Assembly (NCBI RefSeq): GCF_900289175.1 | Contig: NZ_LT985747.1 | Location: forward strand, 2,259,912 to 2,323,911 | Length of the DNA stretch: 64,000 nucleotides | Origin: Paenibacillus faecalis | GTDB taxonomy: Bacteria; Bacillota; Bacilli; Paenibacillales; Paenibacillaceae | Direction: 5' to 3' | In this document: positions 1-8,400 of the stretch, in pieces | How the letters are laid out: each line of letters opens with the position of its first letter | Numbering within the stretch: the stretch's first letter is position 1 | Translations under genes and position numbers: made by a program | Notes under the pieces: generated by a model | Told to the model about the DNA's origin: nothing | What the model saw: the letters and a program-made list of their open reading frames with translations, nothing else | The model's database searches: none

Positions 1-98
1 ATAACATTCATAACATGTGTACAAAATACGAGTTTTGTGTAACTATTATTAAAATTCAATAAAACACTTTTTTCTTCGTTAATTTACAAGGTGTATCT

Positions 99-1112
99 TT
101 AAGAAAATAATTTCGATATTCTATGGTTTAGATTTTGAGAAACACAAAAATAATCCCATGCCAACATCGCGTTTCCTGTATAGATTTCATTTATAATCTT
201 ACATCTGTTTCCGTTGCATATTGAAGTATGAGTACAGTCAAGACAAGATGAAGTAACTTCATTACTTTTACACTCTAACTCTTCTACCTTTTTTGAGTCG
301 ATTCCATCAGATATATTTCCTATTAGATACTGTTGACTTTCAACAACCATTGAACAAGGATATATTCTTCCATCGGGCATGATAGTAAAACTTTTTGTTC
401 CTCCATCGCAATTTAACTTTGTTTTCTTTAGTGGATTTTCAAAATTTTGAATTTTAACATTATCAAGCAAAGAAGTATCTTTTATTATGTACTCGACTTT
501 TTCTATCTGCTTGTAAAATAAGTCAATATCACCTGCTTCCCATTCCTCATTCATATTTAACTGATAACAGATTCGTTTGAATTTTAAATTAGCAAGAAAT
601 ATGATATTTTCACTGAACAAGTGAATTGTATTTTTACAAATTGTCATACGTGCAATTGCATCTTTTTTTCTTTCGAGTACTTCCCTTGTATTTTTAAATA
701 CTAACTTAAATGATCCTTGCCCTGATTTATAAAAGCGATTTAGGTTATGTGCCTCCTCTATACCATCAATACTAATTAATAACTCATTAATATTACTACA
801 AATATAATCTATTTTGGATGAATGAAGCATTGTCGCATTCGTTGTCATTCTAAAGTAAACTTTGTCTCCAAAAGTATTTTTTAATTTATCGATGAGAAAC
901 TTTATCTTATCAAATTCCATCATTGGCTCTCCCCCGTGAATCTGAACAATGAAATTTTGATTCTTTCCTAATTGATTGTGAAGAATAAAATTAAATACTT
1001 CATCAAGTCTTTCGTATGTAATTGATGAATTACCACTTTTTTCATTTTCATAACAATAAGAGCACTGTAAATTGCAATCTAAAGTAAACCAAATTGTATA
1101 CATCATCATCAC
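99..1112 (-). CDS. Radical SAM/SPASM peptide maturase (second in cluster)
   Basis: Probable radical SAM enzyme that modifies the small peptide encoded at about 3.8 kb. The cluster-binding CX3CX2C motif is C13, C17 and C20 (CNLQCSYC), and GGEP at residues 60-63 is the SAM-binding motif. The C-terminal third carries a SPASM-type Cys set (CDGG, YPCS, SCLDC, ICNGNRC and a last YFC) that would bind auxiliary Fe-S clusters. At 337 aa it has no room for an N-terminal recognition domain, so it may rely on the other enzyme's domain or on direct binding. It is the last gene of the leftward operon, starting 8 bases after the 211-aa permease. Four start codons in a row (GTG, ATG, ATG, ATG) follow an AAAAGG ribosome site, so the exact start is uncertain by a few codons. 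An anaerobic sulfatase-maturase-like role is the alternative, but no sulfatase is nearby. Confidence 0.85.
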   Translation of the reverse strand: MMMMYTIWFTLDCNLQCSYCYENEKSGNSSITYERLDEVFNFILHNQLGKNQNFIVQIHGGEPMMEFDKIKFLIDKLKNTFGDKVYFRMTTNATMLHSSKIDYICSNINELLISIDGIEEAHNLNRFYKSGQGSFKLVFKNTREVLERKKDAIARMTICKNTIHLFSENIIFLANLKFKRICYQLNMNEEWEAGDIDLFYKQIEKVEYIIKDTSLLDNVKIQNFENPLKKTKLNCDGGTKSFTIMPDGRIYPCSMVVESQQYLIGNISDGIDSKKVEELECKSNEVTSSCLDCTHTSICNGNRCKIINEIYTGNAMLAWDYFCVSQNLNHRISKLFS

Positions 1113-1119
1113 ACCTTTT

Positions 1120-1755
1120 CTATTTCGATTGGTATCTAAATCTTTTGGTATAGATAAATTGACTGATGATTAAAAGTGTAACGCCACATAAAAGATACAA
1201 TATTTTTACTTTTATCCAGTGGTCCCCAATATAAGCATTAAAAATTTTATATTCCTTAGGAATTAATGAATTTACTGAAGAATTAAAAAACCAAAGAATA
1301 ATAGATAAGGTCAACGCAGTCGCTACATTTTTAGTAATTGAAAATATAAATATAGTGAATGCCCCAAAAAATATAATGATGCTGTACATATTCAAAATAT
1401 ATAAATATAAAGAAGATTCCCTAAAAGAAATTTGAAAAGCAAAAATAAAGTACGTCAAAATAACAATCAATATAAATAAAACCAATACACCAAACCCACT
1501 TCTAAAAACTTTTCCATAAAGGGTATACTCATATTGGTTTTCAATCTCCACCACATTATGTCGTTGCCTAGAAAAAAATACATTGCTAAACAATATGATG
1601 GACGCCAAGGCCATGTAACTTTCCATAAATCCCGTTGCTTCTTTCATTGTCCCTAAATGAGTAAACAATGAAATCAATAGTAATAAACAAAAACAAAATA
1701 AATAAGTTAAATCAGCTTGAATTTTTAATTCATAATAGATTCGTTTAAAAAGCAT
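1120..1755 (-). CDS. ABC-2-like membrane permease subunit, 211 aa
   Basis: Hydrophobic protein with about six predicted membrane segments and no ATPase motifs. It lies between a 368-aa permease (overlapping it by 11 bases) and the second radical SAM gene, and shares the operon of an ABC ATPase. The likely role is one half of the membrane part of an ABC-2 efflux pump that protects the producer from its own peptide, as BcrAB-type or YydIJ-type pumps do. This is inferred from context and topology; the sequence itself is not diagnostic of a named family. Confidence 0.65.
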   Translation of the reverse strand: MLFKRIYYELKIQADLTYLFCFCLLLLISLFTHLGTMKEATGFMESYMALASIILFSNVFFSRQRHNVVEIENQYEYTLYGKVFRSGFGVLVLFILIVILTYFIFAFQISFRESSLYLYILNMYSIIIFFGAFTIFIFSITKNVATALTLSIILWFFNSSVNSLIPKEYKIFNAYIGDHWIKVKILYLLCGVTLLIISQFIYTKRFRYQSK

Positions 1756-2851
1756 TTGTTCTCCTCCGGATTAAAGAACTACCCGCATAAACTAGAATTA
1801 TAGAAAGAATAATAAGCGCAATACTATTTATATATAAAAAATCTGGCTGCTTATTTTCCCAAAATCCATTTGCATATCTAATCAAAATGGTTGCCGGTTT
1901 GATTACCCAAACAATAGTTCCATCATCTTTAGTTACTGGAAAGTTACTATACAACAAAGCTCCAATAAGAACCGGGAAAATAACTATACTATTTCTAAAC
2001 AAGGTACATATAAACAAAGACAAGCTACATATAAAGCATAAAGGTACAAGAATAATCAAACTATTCAGCCAAAAATAGAACAAGTCAGAAAAATTACTTA
2101 ATCCTTTAATAATAAACAAGCAGCTATAAAATAAATTATTAATTATTATGATCAGAGTTAACGAGATCAATAAAGACAAGGCCTTCTCTATAATTGGGCT
2201 CAGAGATCCTTTAACTCTATAGCGCAAAATTTCTAGATTTTCTTTTTTGACAAAGAAAAATAAGTTTATAGGAATGTATACGATTAGGAAGAAAACCATA
2301 TATAACAATAAAAATTCTTGATACTTCATTCCGAAAAAAAAGGGAAATCCTTTATCCTGAATTTTAAGAGTAGCATAGTGATTGTACTCTTCATAACCTT
2401 TATTCGCATTATGTTTATTCAAATAAAAAAAACTAAATAAATCTTGCATTCCAGTGTTCTTTCCTACTATAGTATCGATTTCAGTTATGCTCAGCGATTC
2501 TTGTTTAAGTTCATTAGTTATGCTTTGAAAGTTATCCTTTGAAATTTGATTTTTTTCCACCAACTTGGATAAATAAAATATGAGATCACTTTTAGCATAG
2601 TAGATTCGTTCTTGTTCACTTGTAAGAGGTGTATTTAGATCCTCATTATTAACGGGAATTTCATCTGAACTTTTTTCGCCGTACTTTTGATATAGACTAT
2701 TATACTCATTTTCCGAAAGTTTGGGATTATAGTTTAAATATGGTGAAACTTGAATATAAGTTGCAATAGATATAATCAAGATGGCTATAAAAAAAAGATA
2801 ACTTTTAAGTATTCCTTTTATCTCCAATTTTATTATGTTCAGTATCGGCAT
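1745..2851 (-). CDS. ABC-2 type permease subunit, 368 aa
   Basis: Membrane protein with one N-terminal segment (about residues 10-32), a roughly 140-residue charged extracytoplasmic region, and then about five more membrane segments from residue 180 to the end. This one-plus-loop-plus-five layout is typical of ABC-2 permeases such as those of bacteriocin immunity and lantibiotic self-protection pumps. Its start overlaps the end of the ATPase gene by 47 bases, and its end overlaps the next permease gene by 11 bases, so the three are almost certainly translated together. The substrate is inferred to be the cluster's own peptide. Confidence 0.7.
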   Translation of the reverse strand: MPILNIIKLEIKGILKSYLFFIAILIISIATYIQVSPYLNYNPKLSENEYNSLYQKYGEKSSDEIPVNNEDLNTPLTSEQERIYYAKSDLIFYLSKLVEKNQISKDNFQSITNELKQESLSITEIDTIVGKNTGMQDLFSFFYLNKHNANKGYEEYNHYATLKIQDKGFPFFFGMKYQEFLLLYMVFFLIVYIPINLFFFVKKENLEILRYRVKGSLSPIIEKALSLLISLTLIIIINNLFYSCLFIIKGLSNFSDLFYFWLNSLIILVPLCFICSLSLFICTLFRNSIVIFPVLIGALLYSNFPVTKDDGTIVWVIKPATILIRYANGFWENKQPDFLYINSIALIILSIILVYAGSSLIRRRTNAF

Positions 2852-3710
2852 ACTTGCACCCCTTCATATAAAAATAAGCATCTTCTAAGTTTGGTTGTGT
2901 TTTAGGGAAATTCAATTCATCCTTGGAGAAGAACCTAATAAATGTTTTTCCATCATGAATTGTTTTGTTAATAATTTGGGAATCATTTATCTCAGAAATT
3001 TCATTATCTTCATAATAGCTAGTTGTATAAATGTGATTCTGGGCAGCTTGGATCATTTGTTGAATGGATCCGTTATATTTAATTGTTCCTTCTTCAAGCA
3101 AGATGATATTGCCACATGTATTTTCAATATCCTCAATTAAATGAGTTGAAAGTAATACATTATGCTCTTTACCATAGTGCATTAACAATTGCCGGATATT
3201 TCTTCTTTCTTCCGTATCTAAACCGGCCGTTGGTTCATCAATAATTAATAAATCAGGTTCTTTAATCATCGCTTGTATTAAACCAACTCTTCTTTTCATT
3301 CCTCCAGATAAGTTTTTCATCTTTCTTTTCGAATATTTTTGAAGATTAGTAAGTTCCAGATATTTCAATATCTTTTGTTTAGTATTTTCTCTTGATCCAT
3401 TTAGCGAATAGTAGTAGTCGATCATGTCAAAAACGGTGAAATTAGGATAAAAACCAAATTCTTGAGGCATATAACCAATTTTCCCTCTGAATTCTGCTAA
3501 CGTATCTTGGGTTAGCTTTTTCCCATCGAAAGTTATAGATCCTGATGTTTCTTTAATAATTGTAGTCATAATTCTCATTAACGTGGTTTTACCAGCCCCG
3601 TTGGGGCCTAAAAGCCCAGTCACACCACTATTTAAAGATAAATTTATGTTTGATAGTACCTGGTTACCTTTTTTATAGGTTTTATTGATGTTATGTAATT
3701 CAATTTGCAT
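2805..3710 (-). CDS. ABC transporter ATP-binding protein
   Basis: Complete ABC ATPase of about 301 aa. Motifs in order are Walker A GPNGAGKTT, Q-loop near GYMPQEFGF, signature LSGGMKRR, Walker B LLIIDEPTAGLD and a switch His in LLSTHLIEDI. It resembles the BcrA/CcmA-like subfamily used in efflux and immunity pumps. I chose the ATG at 3710 because AAGGGAG lies seven bases upstream; an in-frame ATG at 3728 has no ribosome site. It starts 84 bases downstream of the precursor stop and overlaps its permease partner, so it is probably the motor for the two permeases at 1120-2851. Confidence 0.88.
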   Translation of the reverse strand: MQIELHNINKTYKKGNQVLSNINLSLNSGVTGLLGPNGAGKTTLMRIMTTIIKETSGSITFDGKKLTQDTLAEFRGKIGYMPQEFGFYPNFTVFDMIDYYYSLNGSRENTKQKILKYLELTNLQKYSKRKMKNLSGGMKRRVGLIQAMIKEPDLLIIDEPTAGLDTEERRNIRQLLMHYGKEHNVLLSTHLIEDIENTCGNIILLEEGTIKYNGSIQQMIQAAQNHIYTTSYYEDNEISEINDSQIINKTIHDGKTFIRFFSKDELNFPKTQPNLEDAYFYMKGCKYADTEHNKIGDKRNT

Positions 3711-3793
3711 TCCCATACTCCCTTTCATAATCTTTTCACATCATTAGGCTGCTGGTATCAAATTCAAACTAAATAATGTGTTTCAATTAAACT

Positions 3794-3979
3794 CTAAGAG
3801 AAAACGCTGTTATATGCCGTATAATGAGGTCCAGTGTAATTACAACCTTTTGTTCCTACTGAGGATTGATTTACCCATCGACCCCCAATATAACAATCAC
3901 TCCAGCAACCTTGCCCTTCAACGTCCAATAATTCAGGCTTTTCAGTAATTTTTCTCAGTTTCGTTTCTTTTTGGGTCAT
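3794..3979 (-). CDS. Putative RiPP precursor peptide (about 61 aa, three Cys)
   Basis: Small gene in the middle of the radical SAM cluster. The first roughly 20 residues from the ATG are charged and Lys/Glu-rich, as in leader peptides. The rest is rich in Gly, Tyr, Trp, Asn and Ser with three Cys: GCWSDC (the first two) and KGCNY (the third), ending PHYTAYNSVFS. This leader/core contrast, the size and the neighbours (two radical SAM enzymes, a protease, an exporter) make it the likely substrate. An in-frame GTG at 3991 sits almost on top of the AAAAGGAG site, so I prefer the ATG at 3979, although its spacing (about 12 bases) is long. The cleavage site, cross-links and RiPP class are unknown. 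Thioether links to Cys are one option and C-C or C-O links to Trp or Tyr another. Confidence 0.75.
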   Translation of the reverse strand: MTQKETKLRKITEKPELLDVEGQGCWSDCYIGGRWVNQSSVGTKGCNYTGPHYTAYNSVFS

Positions 3980-4043
3980 TATTAATGACACTCTCCTTTT
4001 AGAATAGTAGATACCAACAGCTTAATGATGCGACAAGATCTTA

Positions 4044-5777
4044 TTATGAAGTGCTTTTAGCAGCCATCATTAATTTAACGAATTCACCATCCAACTTTAG
4101 GAGATTTTTTGGAGAATCAGATTCGATTATTTTCCCATCATTTAAAACAAATATCTTATCCCCTAAAATTGTCATATCCATGTGATGAGTCACTATGATA
4201 ATGGTTTTATTCTTGCAATATTGGATAATATTTTTTATGATTCTATTTTCAAGAATTTTATCTAATGAATTAGTGAACTCATCTAACAATAAAATCGGTT
4301 TATTAGACATAAGCTCCCGAGCAATTGCAATTCTTTGCAGTTGTCCTCCAGACAAATTATTTCCTTCAACCCCTATTATCGAGTTAATTCCTTCAGGTAA
4401 TGCAGCAATAACATCCTCCAATTCAACTATTTTAAGTATTTCTTGGAGATTTTCTTCACTTATATCTTTATCTAATAAAATATTATTTTTTATTGTGTCG
4501 TTAAACATATGAATATTCTGAGTAATAAAGGAAATATTATCTCTATAATTTTCAATTTCTGAATCTCTAATATCAATATTGTTGATTTTTATTGTTCCAG
4601 AATCGGGCTCCCACAATCTATAAATCAATTTCAATAAACTTGATTTTCCGGATCCGCTTTTCCCAACTATAAAATTTATATCGCCTTTATTAAATGTAAG
4701 GGAAACATTATCAATTACTTTTTTATCACTATAATAACCAAATGAAATATTATTCAGTGTAATGGTGTTTCCTTCTTGAAAAAAAGGTAACTTCTTATTT
4801 TGCTCTACTATTTCTCTATTGGAATCAGTCAGGAAGTCTCTTACTCTTTCAATTGAAAGAAAGCCTTCTTGAAGTATATTTCTTGTATTTATTGCTTTCA
4901 TTAAAGGAGAAAATAGATTTTGATAATACATAATCAAGGAAGTAATAACTCCTATAGTTAGGGAACCTCGGCTTACTAAGTAGCCTCCATAGCCGTAAAT
5001 AATAACTATTGGAAAATTAGCTAGTATCTGAACAATTAAAGTGTTTGAATTATATAATTGAGCAATATTTTTTTCATCATTAATAACATTATGCAGTAAT
5101 TTACTGTTAGTTTTTTTGAGTTGTCGATTTATTCCCAAGCTCATTACATTCATCAAATTGGATAGTACATTTTGTAAGGAATCATTATATTTAATATAAC
5201 TTTGTTTTGATTTAATAAATAAGCTTTCTGCTCGCTTCTGAGTATTTAATTGATAAAATAAAACTAAAACGGAATTAATCGTAATAATACAACCTATAAA
5301 AACGTTAATAGAAAAAACTTTTATTAACACAAACAAAAAAACCAATATATTTAGAAAAAACATAGATGCCGACTGAGTAAAGAATGACTTAATACTAAAA
5401 ACATCTTGAAAAAATACAGTAAGTAAGTCTCCTACTGAATATTTGGTATAATATACACCTTCTTTTTGGAAAAGATTAACAAAAACCTTTTTACTATATG
5501 TTTCAAAAACTTTATTGCCAAGTGAAATTTCAACTCTCCTAATCATCCAACTAAATAAGTAATTACATAAAGAGATTGTGAAATACAACACAATTAATAC
5601 TACTAGTATTTTCAAATTTTTGCCTATGATCCCCTTATCAATTATAAATGAAATAGCCATGGGTGACATTATTTCAAGAAAAGAAACTAAAATAGAAAGA
5701 CCAATTATCATAACAAGATACTTTTTTATACCAGCTACATTTCTATACACCCATTGGATCTTTTCAATTTTGTCCAT
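4044..5777 (-). CDS. ABC exporter, fused membrane and ATPase domains
   Basis: Half-size exporter of 577 aa with six membrane segments (residues about 15-310) followed by an ATPase domain (about 340-570). Visible motifs are Walker A GKSGSGKSS, signature LSGGQLQRIAIARE, Walker B ILLLDEFTNSLD and switch His in VTHHMD. There is no N-terminal C39 peptidase domain, so leader removal must come from another protein, plausibly the S8 peptidase encoded just upstream. It would act as a homodimer to export the modified peptide. It starts 17 bases after the peptidase stop. Confidence 0.88.
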   Translation of the reverse strand: MDKIEKIQWVYRNVAGIKKYLVMIIGLSILVSFLEIMSPMAISFIIDKGIIGKNLKILVVLIVLYFTISLCNYLFSWMIRRVEISLGNKVFETYSKKVFVNLFQKEGVYYTKYSVGDLLTVFFQDVFSIKSFFTQSASMFFLNILVFLFVLIKVFSINVFIGCIITINSVLVLFYQLNTQKRAESLFIKSKQSYIKYNDSLQNVLSNLMNVMSLGINRQLKKTNSKLLHNVINDEKNIAQLYNSNTLIVQILANFPIVIIYGYGGYLVSRGSLTIGVITSLIMYYQNLFSPLMKAINTRNILQEGFLSIERVRDFLTDSNREIVEQNKKLPFFQEGNTITLNNISFGYYSDKKVIDNVSLTFNKGDINFIVGKSGSGKSSLLKLIYRLWEPDSGTIKINNIDIRDSEIENYRDNISFITQNIHMFNDTIKNNILLDKDISEENLQEILKIVELEDVIAALPEGINSIIGVEGNNLSGGQLQRIAIARELMSNKPILLLDEFTNSLDKILENRIIKNIIQYCKNKTIIIVTHHMDMTILGDKIFVLNDGKIIESDSPKNLLKLDGEFVKLMMAAKSTS

Positions 5778-5794
5778 TGCCTGTCCTCTCGTCC

Positions 5795-6745
5795 CTATAA
5801 ATTGAATGCATCGTAAATGGAGTATGCGTTTTTGAAATCAATTATTCTAATAAGTTTTTTGTCCATATCAAAATTAAATTCTGCCATTAAGGAATGGAGC
5901 AATTTTGTCAGTGTCTTGCTTCCATTAGTAAAAACGTTTTCAATTCTAAGGTTTTCATAATCCTTATATTTCATTTCAAATGTATCCTCTAAAATGAGTT
6001 CGATCATTTTTAGTTTAAATGCATCATAGTCTTTAGCACGGGGGCCATACTCAAAACTATAAATATCGTACAAATCTTCCTCATTTACTTCCCCAATTTC
6101 CGCCAAATAACCGTTTAGGCTGAATCCTTCTTTTCTAATTTTTTGGGCCAAAACTCCAGAAACATAAGCTGTCGACTTACTATTTCCTCCAAAGAAATTG
6201 AATTTTCCATCAATATCTCTAACGACTACTGGTGATTTATCAGCGATAATGTTCATCTTTTTATTAATTTCATATCTTATTTTTTTACTGTTGTTTAAGA
6301 AATAACCTTTAATTCCTAAGACACACGGAAAATCAGCAGGATAACTTGGTTCGGTCTTATTGCTTATTGAAGCAATAATTGTAATATTCTTCTGGACTAA
6401 CTTTTTGCATACACGTTCTAAATCTTCCGCATAATCTATCATAGATGTAGATAGACTCAGGTTAATAATGTCTGTGTCTAGAGGTATATTTTCTAACATA
6501 ATTAATAAATCTCGAGATTTTCCTCGCAACTCTTTATTAAGAAAACAATAATTAGTAATACTGCATTTGCTTTCAGAAACATTTTGAATAAGCTGATTTA
6601 CATAACTTCCGTGCCCATTGTTGTCCATAGGTTCTGATTGAATAAGTTCTCCGTCACATATTTTGTAGCATTTTTGATTTCGGGTTTCAACTTGAGGAGA
6701 AACTCCACTATCAATAATTATTATTTTAGCTTCATTATTAATAAT
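5795..6745 (-). CDS. Subtilisin-like (S8) peptidase with unusual start
   Basis: S8-family serine protease, probably the leader peptidase of the cluster. The first ATG (6628) would give 277 aa that include the His motif NNGHGS, an oxyanion Asn in ASISNKT and the Ser motif GGNS-KSTAYVSG, but not the catalytic Asp. Reading the same frame upstream gives an Asp box, AKIIIIDSGV, between about 6700 and 6730. The open frame begins right after the TGA of the radical SAM gene (6749-6751) and contains no ATG, GTG or TTG before the Asp box. Two ATT codons (6745-6743 and 6742-6740) lie just downstream of GGGGGTGA, so I place the start there, giving about 316 aa with Asp12, His45, Asn129 and Ser189. No signal peptide is visible, which suggests a cytoplasmic enzyme. 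TGA readthrough or a sequencing error are alternatives. Confidence 0.75.
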   Translation of the reverse strand: MINNEAKIIIIDSGVSPQVETRNQKCYKICDGELIQSEPMDNNGHGSYVNQLIQNVSESKCSITNYCFLNKELRGKSRDLLIMLENIPLDTDIINLSLSTSMIDYAEDLERVCKKLVQKNITIIASISNKTEPSYPADFPCVLGIKGYFLNNSKKIRYEINKKMNIIADKSPVVVRDIDGKFNFFGGNSKSTAYVSGVLAQKIRKEGFSLNGYLAEIGEVNEEDLYDIYSFEYGPRAKDYDAFKLKMIELILEDTFEMKYKDYENLRIENVFTNGSKTLTKLLHSLMAEFNFDMDKKLIRIIDFKNAYSIYDAFNL

Positions 6746-6748
6746 TAC

Positions 6749-8029
6749 TCACCCCCAAACAAGTTCCTCAAGATAGTCCTTTCTCCCATTACATATACTG
6801 TTTTTTGTTTCTAGCCCATCAGAAACCAATTCTGTAATATGAGGACATGTTAGACAAAAGTACCGCACGTTGCATGTAGAACATTCCTGGTTCGGTAAAG
6901 CTTCAAGTCTATCTAATTTCTTATAGGATCCTAGATCAGTAAGGTTTTGGGTAACGAATAAATTTCGCAGTTCCGTATCAAGAACATTCCCTAGACTATC
7001 TTCTTCTTTATTAAGCAAACTACATGGGAGAATCGTTCCATTGTGATTAATGCTAAGACTTTTCCTGAGAGCTCCGCAGCGCCCCATTTTAATTCTTGGC
7101 ATATTGTGTTTACTCAATTGCTTTTCACCATCATTATCGTTCTCAAACTCTCCGCTCCTTAAAGTCAGAGTTACGTCCTCTGAGTAAACTTTATTAAGAA
7201 ATTCTTTATTTTCAACTGCTCTTCCTATATATTCAAATTTCCTCACTGCAGGAATGATGGCAAGTTCTTTACATAATTCATAAAATTTTTTCACAAATCT
7301 AGAATTATTCGGTGTTTCTACCATGGATAAGGCTATATTTTCATACCCCCTATTCTTTAACATTTTCACAACTGAAATAACCCTGTTAAACACGCCTTTT
7401 CCTCTGATCACTGAACAAGTCTCTTCATCAACACCATCAATGCTAATATCTAAAGAATCTGAATACTTGACAAGTTCGTCAATATTATCTTTATTTATTA
7501 ATGTCGCATTAGTCATTACTCCAATACTTAGCTGGGTATTCTCTTTTATGTATTTAATAATTTTGAAGAAGTCATTTCTAACCATTGGTTCGCCACCTGT
7601 CAATATGACCTTCTTTACTTCTAACTCTTTCAATTGATCAATAATTCGAATAATATCTTCATAACTTAGTTTGTCGTCATTTTTAATACTAGTCGCATTC
7701 ATAGAGCAATGTTTGCAAGTAAGATTACATCTTTCTGTAAGAGTAATAAGTACATCATCAATGTCAACCCTATAGTCTCGAAGATCATCAATAGCAACAA
7801 TTATGTCTATTTTTTTCAAAATCTCAATTAATGAAAGCAAGTATATTTTGTCCTCTTCAGAAAAACTTTCAAAAAAATCATTAAGCTCTTGAGCAGAACA
7901 TTTCATATACTCATCGATAAACTCTAAAATTTCTTTGGTTGTTTTAATCCATTCACCATTTCTTCTATTTCCCAAGATAACTTCATGATTATTTTCTAAG
8001 ACTCTAGTTTCAATGGAGTATCTATACAT
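6749..8029 (-). CDS. Radical SAM/SPASM peptide maturase with N-terminal RRE-like region
   Basis: First gene of the peptide cluster, 426 aa. Residues 1 to about 80 form a small domain reminiscent of PqqD-like RiPP recognition elements. The radical SAM core starts with the CX3CX2C motif at C101, C105 and C108 (CNLTCKHC), with TGGEP near residue 144. A SPASM-type C-terminus holds GRCGA, LPCS, CSTCNVRYFCLTC and SICNG. It probably binds the precursor leader and installs cross-links in the core. The start is well supported by AAAAGGAGG eight bases upstream of the ATG. It ends in TGA directly before the peptidase frame. The RRE assignment is inferred from position and size, not from a match. Confidence 0.88.
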   Translation of the reverse strand: MYRYSIETRVLENNHEVILGNRRNGEWIKTTKEILEFIDEYMKCSAQELNDFFESFSEEDKIYLLSLIEILKKIDIIVAIDDLRDYRVDIDDVLITLTERCNLTCKHCSMNATSIKNDDKLSYEDIIRIIDQLKELEVKKVILTGGEPMVRNDFFKIIKYIKENTQLSIGVMTNATLINKDNIDELVKYSDSLDISIDGVDEETCSVIRGKGVFNRVISVVKMLKNRGYENIALSMVETPNNSRFVKKFYELCKELAIIPAVRKFEYIGRAVENKEFLNKVYSEDVTLTLRSGEFENDNDGEKQLSKHNMPRIKMGRCGALRKSLSINHNGTILPCSLLNKEEDSLGNVLDTELRNLFVTQNLTDLGSYKKLDRLEALPNQECSTCNVRYFCLTCPHITELVSDGLETKNSICNGRKDYLEELVWG

Positions 8030-8400
8030 ACTGTTTCCTCCTTTTAAGAAATTTTAATATTCAAAATTCCTTAAGCTTTTTTTTAAAACAAATACAAAAA
8101 TAATCATTTTTATGTAAATTACCCCAACTGATTGATTCCATAATAATCCTTTTCCCCCTTTATGACCAATGGACAATATGTGAACGATGAGAAGAAAGGA
8201 AGGCCTAGCCCGTTTCTCTCATATCTTGATAAGAAGTTGCTTAGCTACATCAAAAAGCCACTTCTAGTTCTAGAGTGGCTTGGATATCTCTATAGGAAGT
8301 TTTTTAATTGCTGAATGTTATTTCCCTCAAATCCCAACAATTTTTCCATGAGACCTACAAATAAGACTTCATAATTATATACCCGGCCGCTATCTATAAA
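8030..8400. other. Intergenic region with cluster promoter side and terminator
   Basis: No gene is seen here. The right end of the peptide operon begins at 8029, so its promoter should lie in the AT-rich stretch 8040-8160, but I could not pick a convincing -35/-10 pair. A terminator-like inverted repeat sits at 8252-8281. Confidence 0.5.
8252..8281 (-). terminator. Probable terminator of the short-chain dehydrogenase gene
   Basis: On the minus strand a stem of AGCCACTCTAG with its near-complement is followed by TTTTT. It lies about 120 bases past the dehydrogenase stop codon. The stem is imperfect. Confidence 0.5.

Noticed and set aside
99..8029. Lanthipeptide or lasso peptide cluster
   Set aside because: No LanB/C/M, lasso cyclase or C39 domain; radical SAM enzymes are the only tailoring enzymes.
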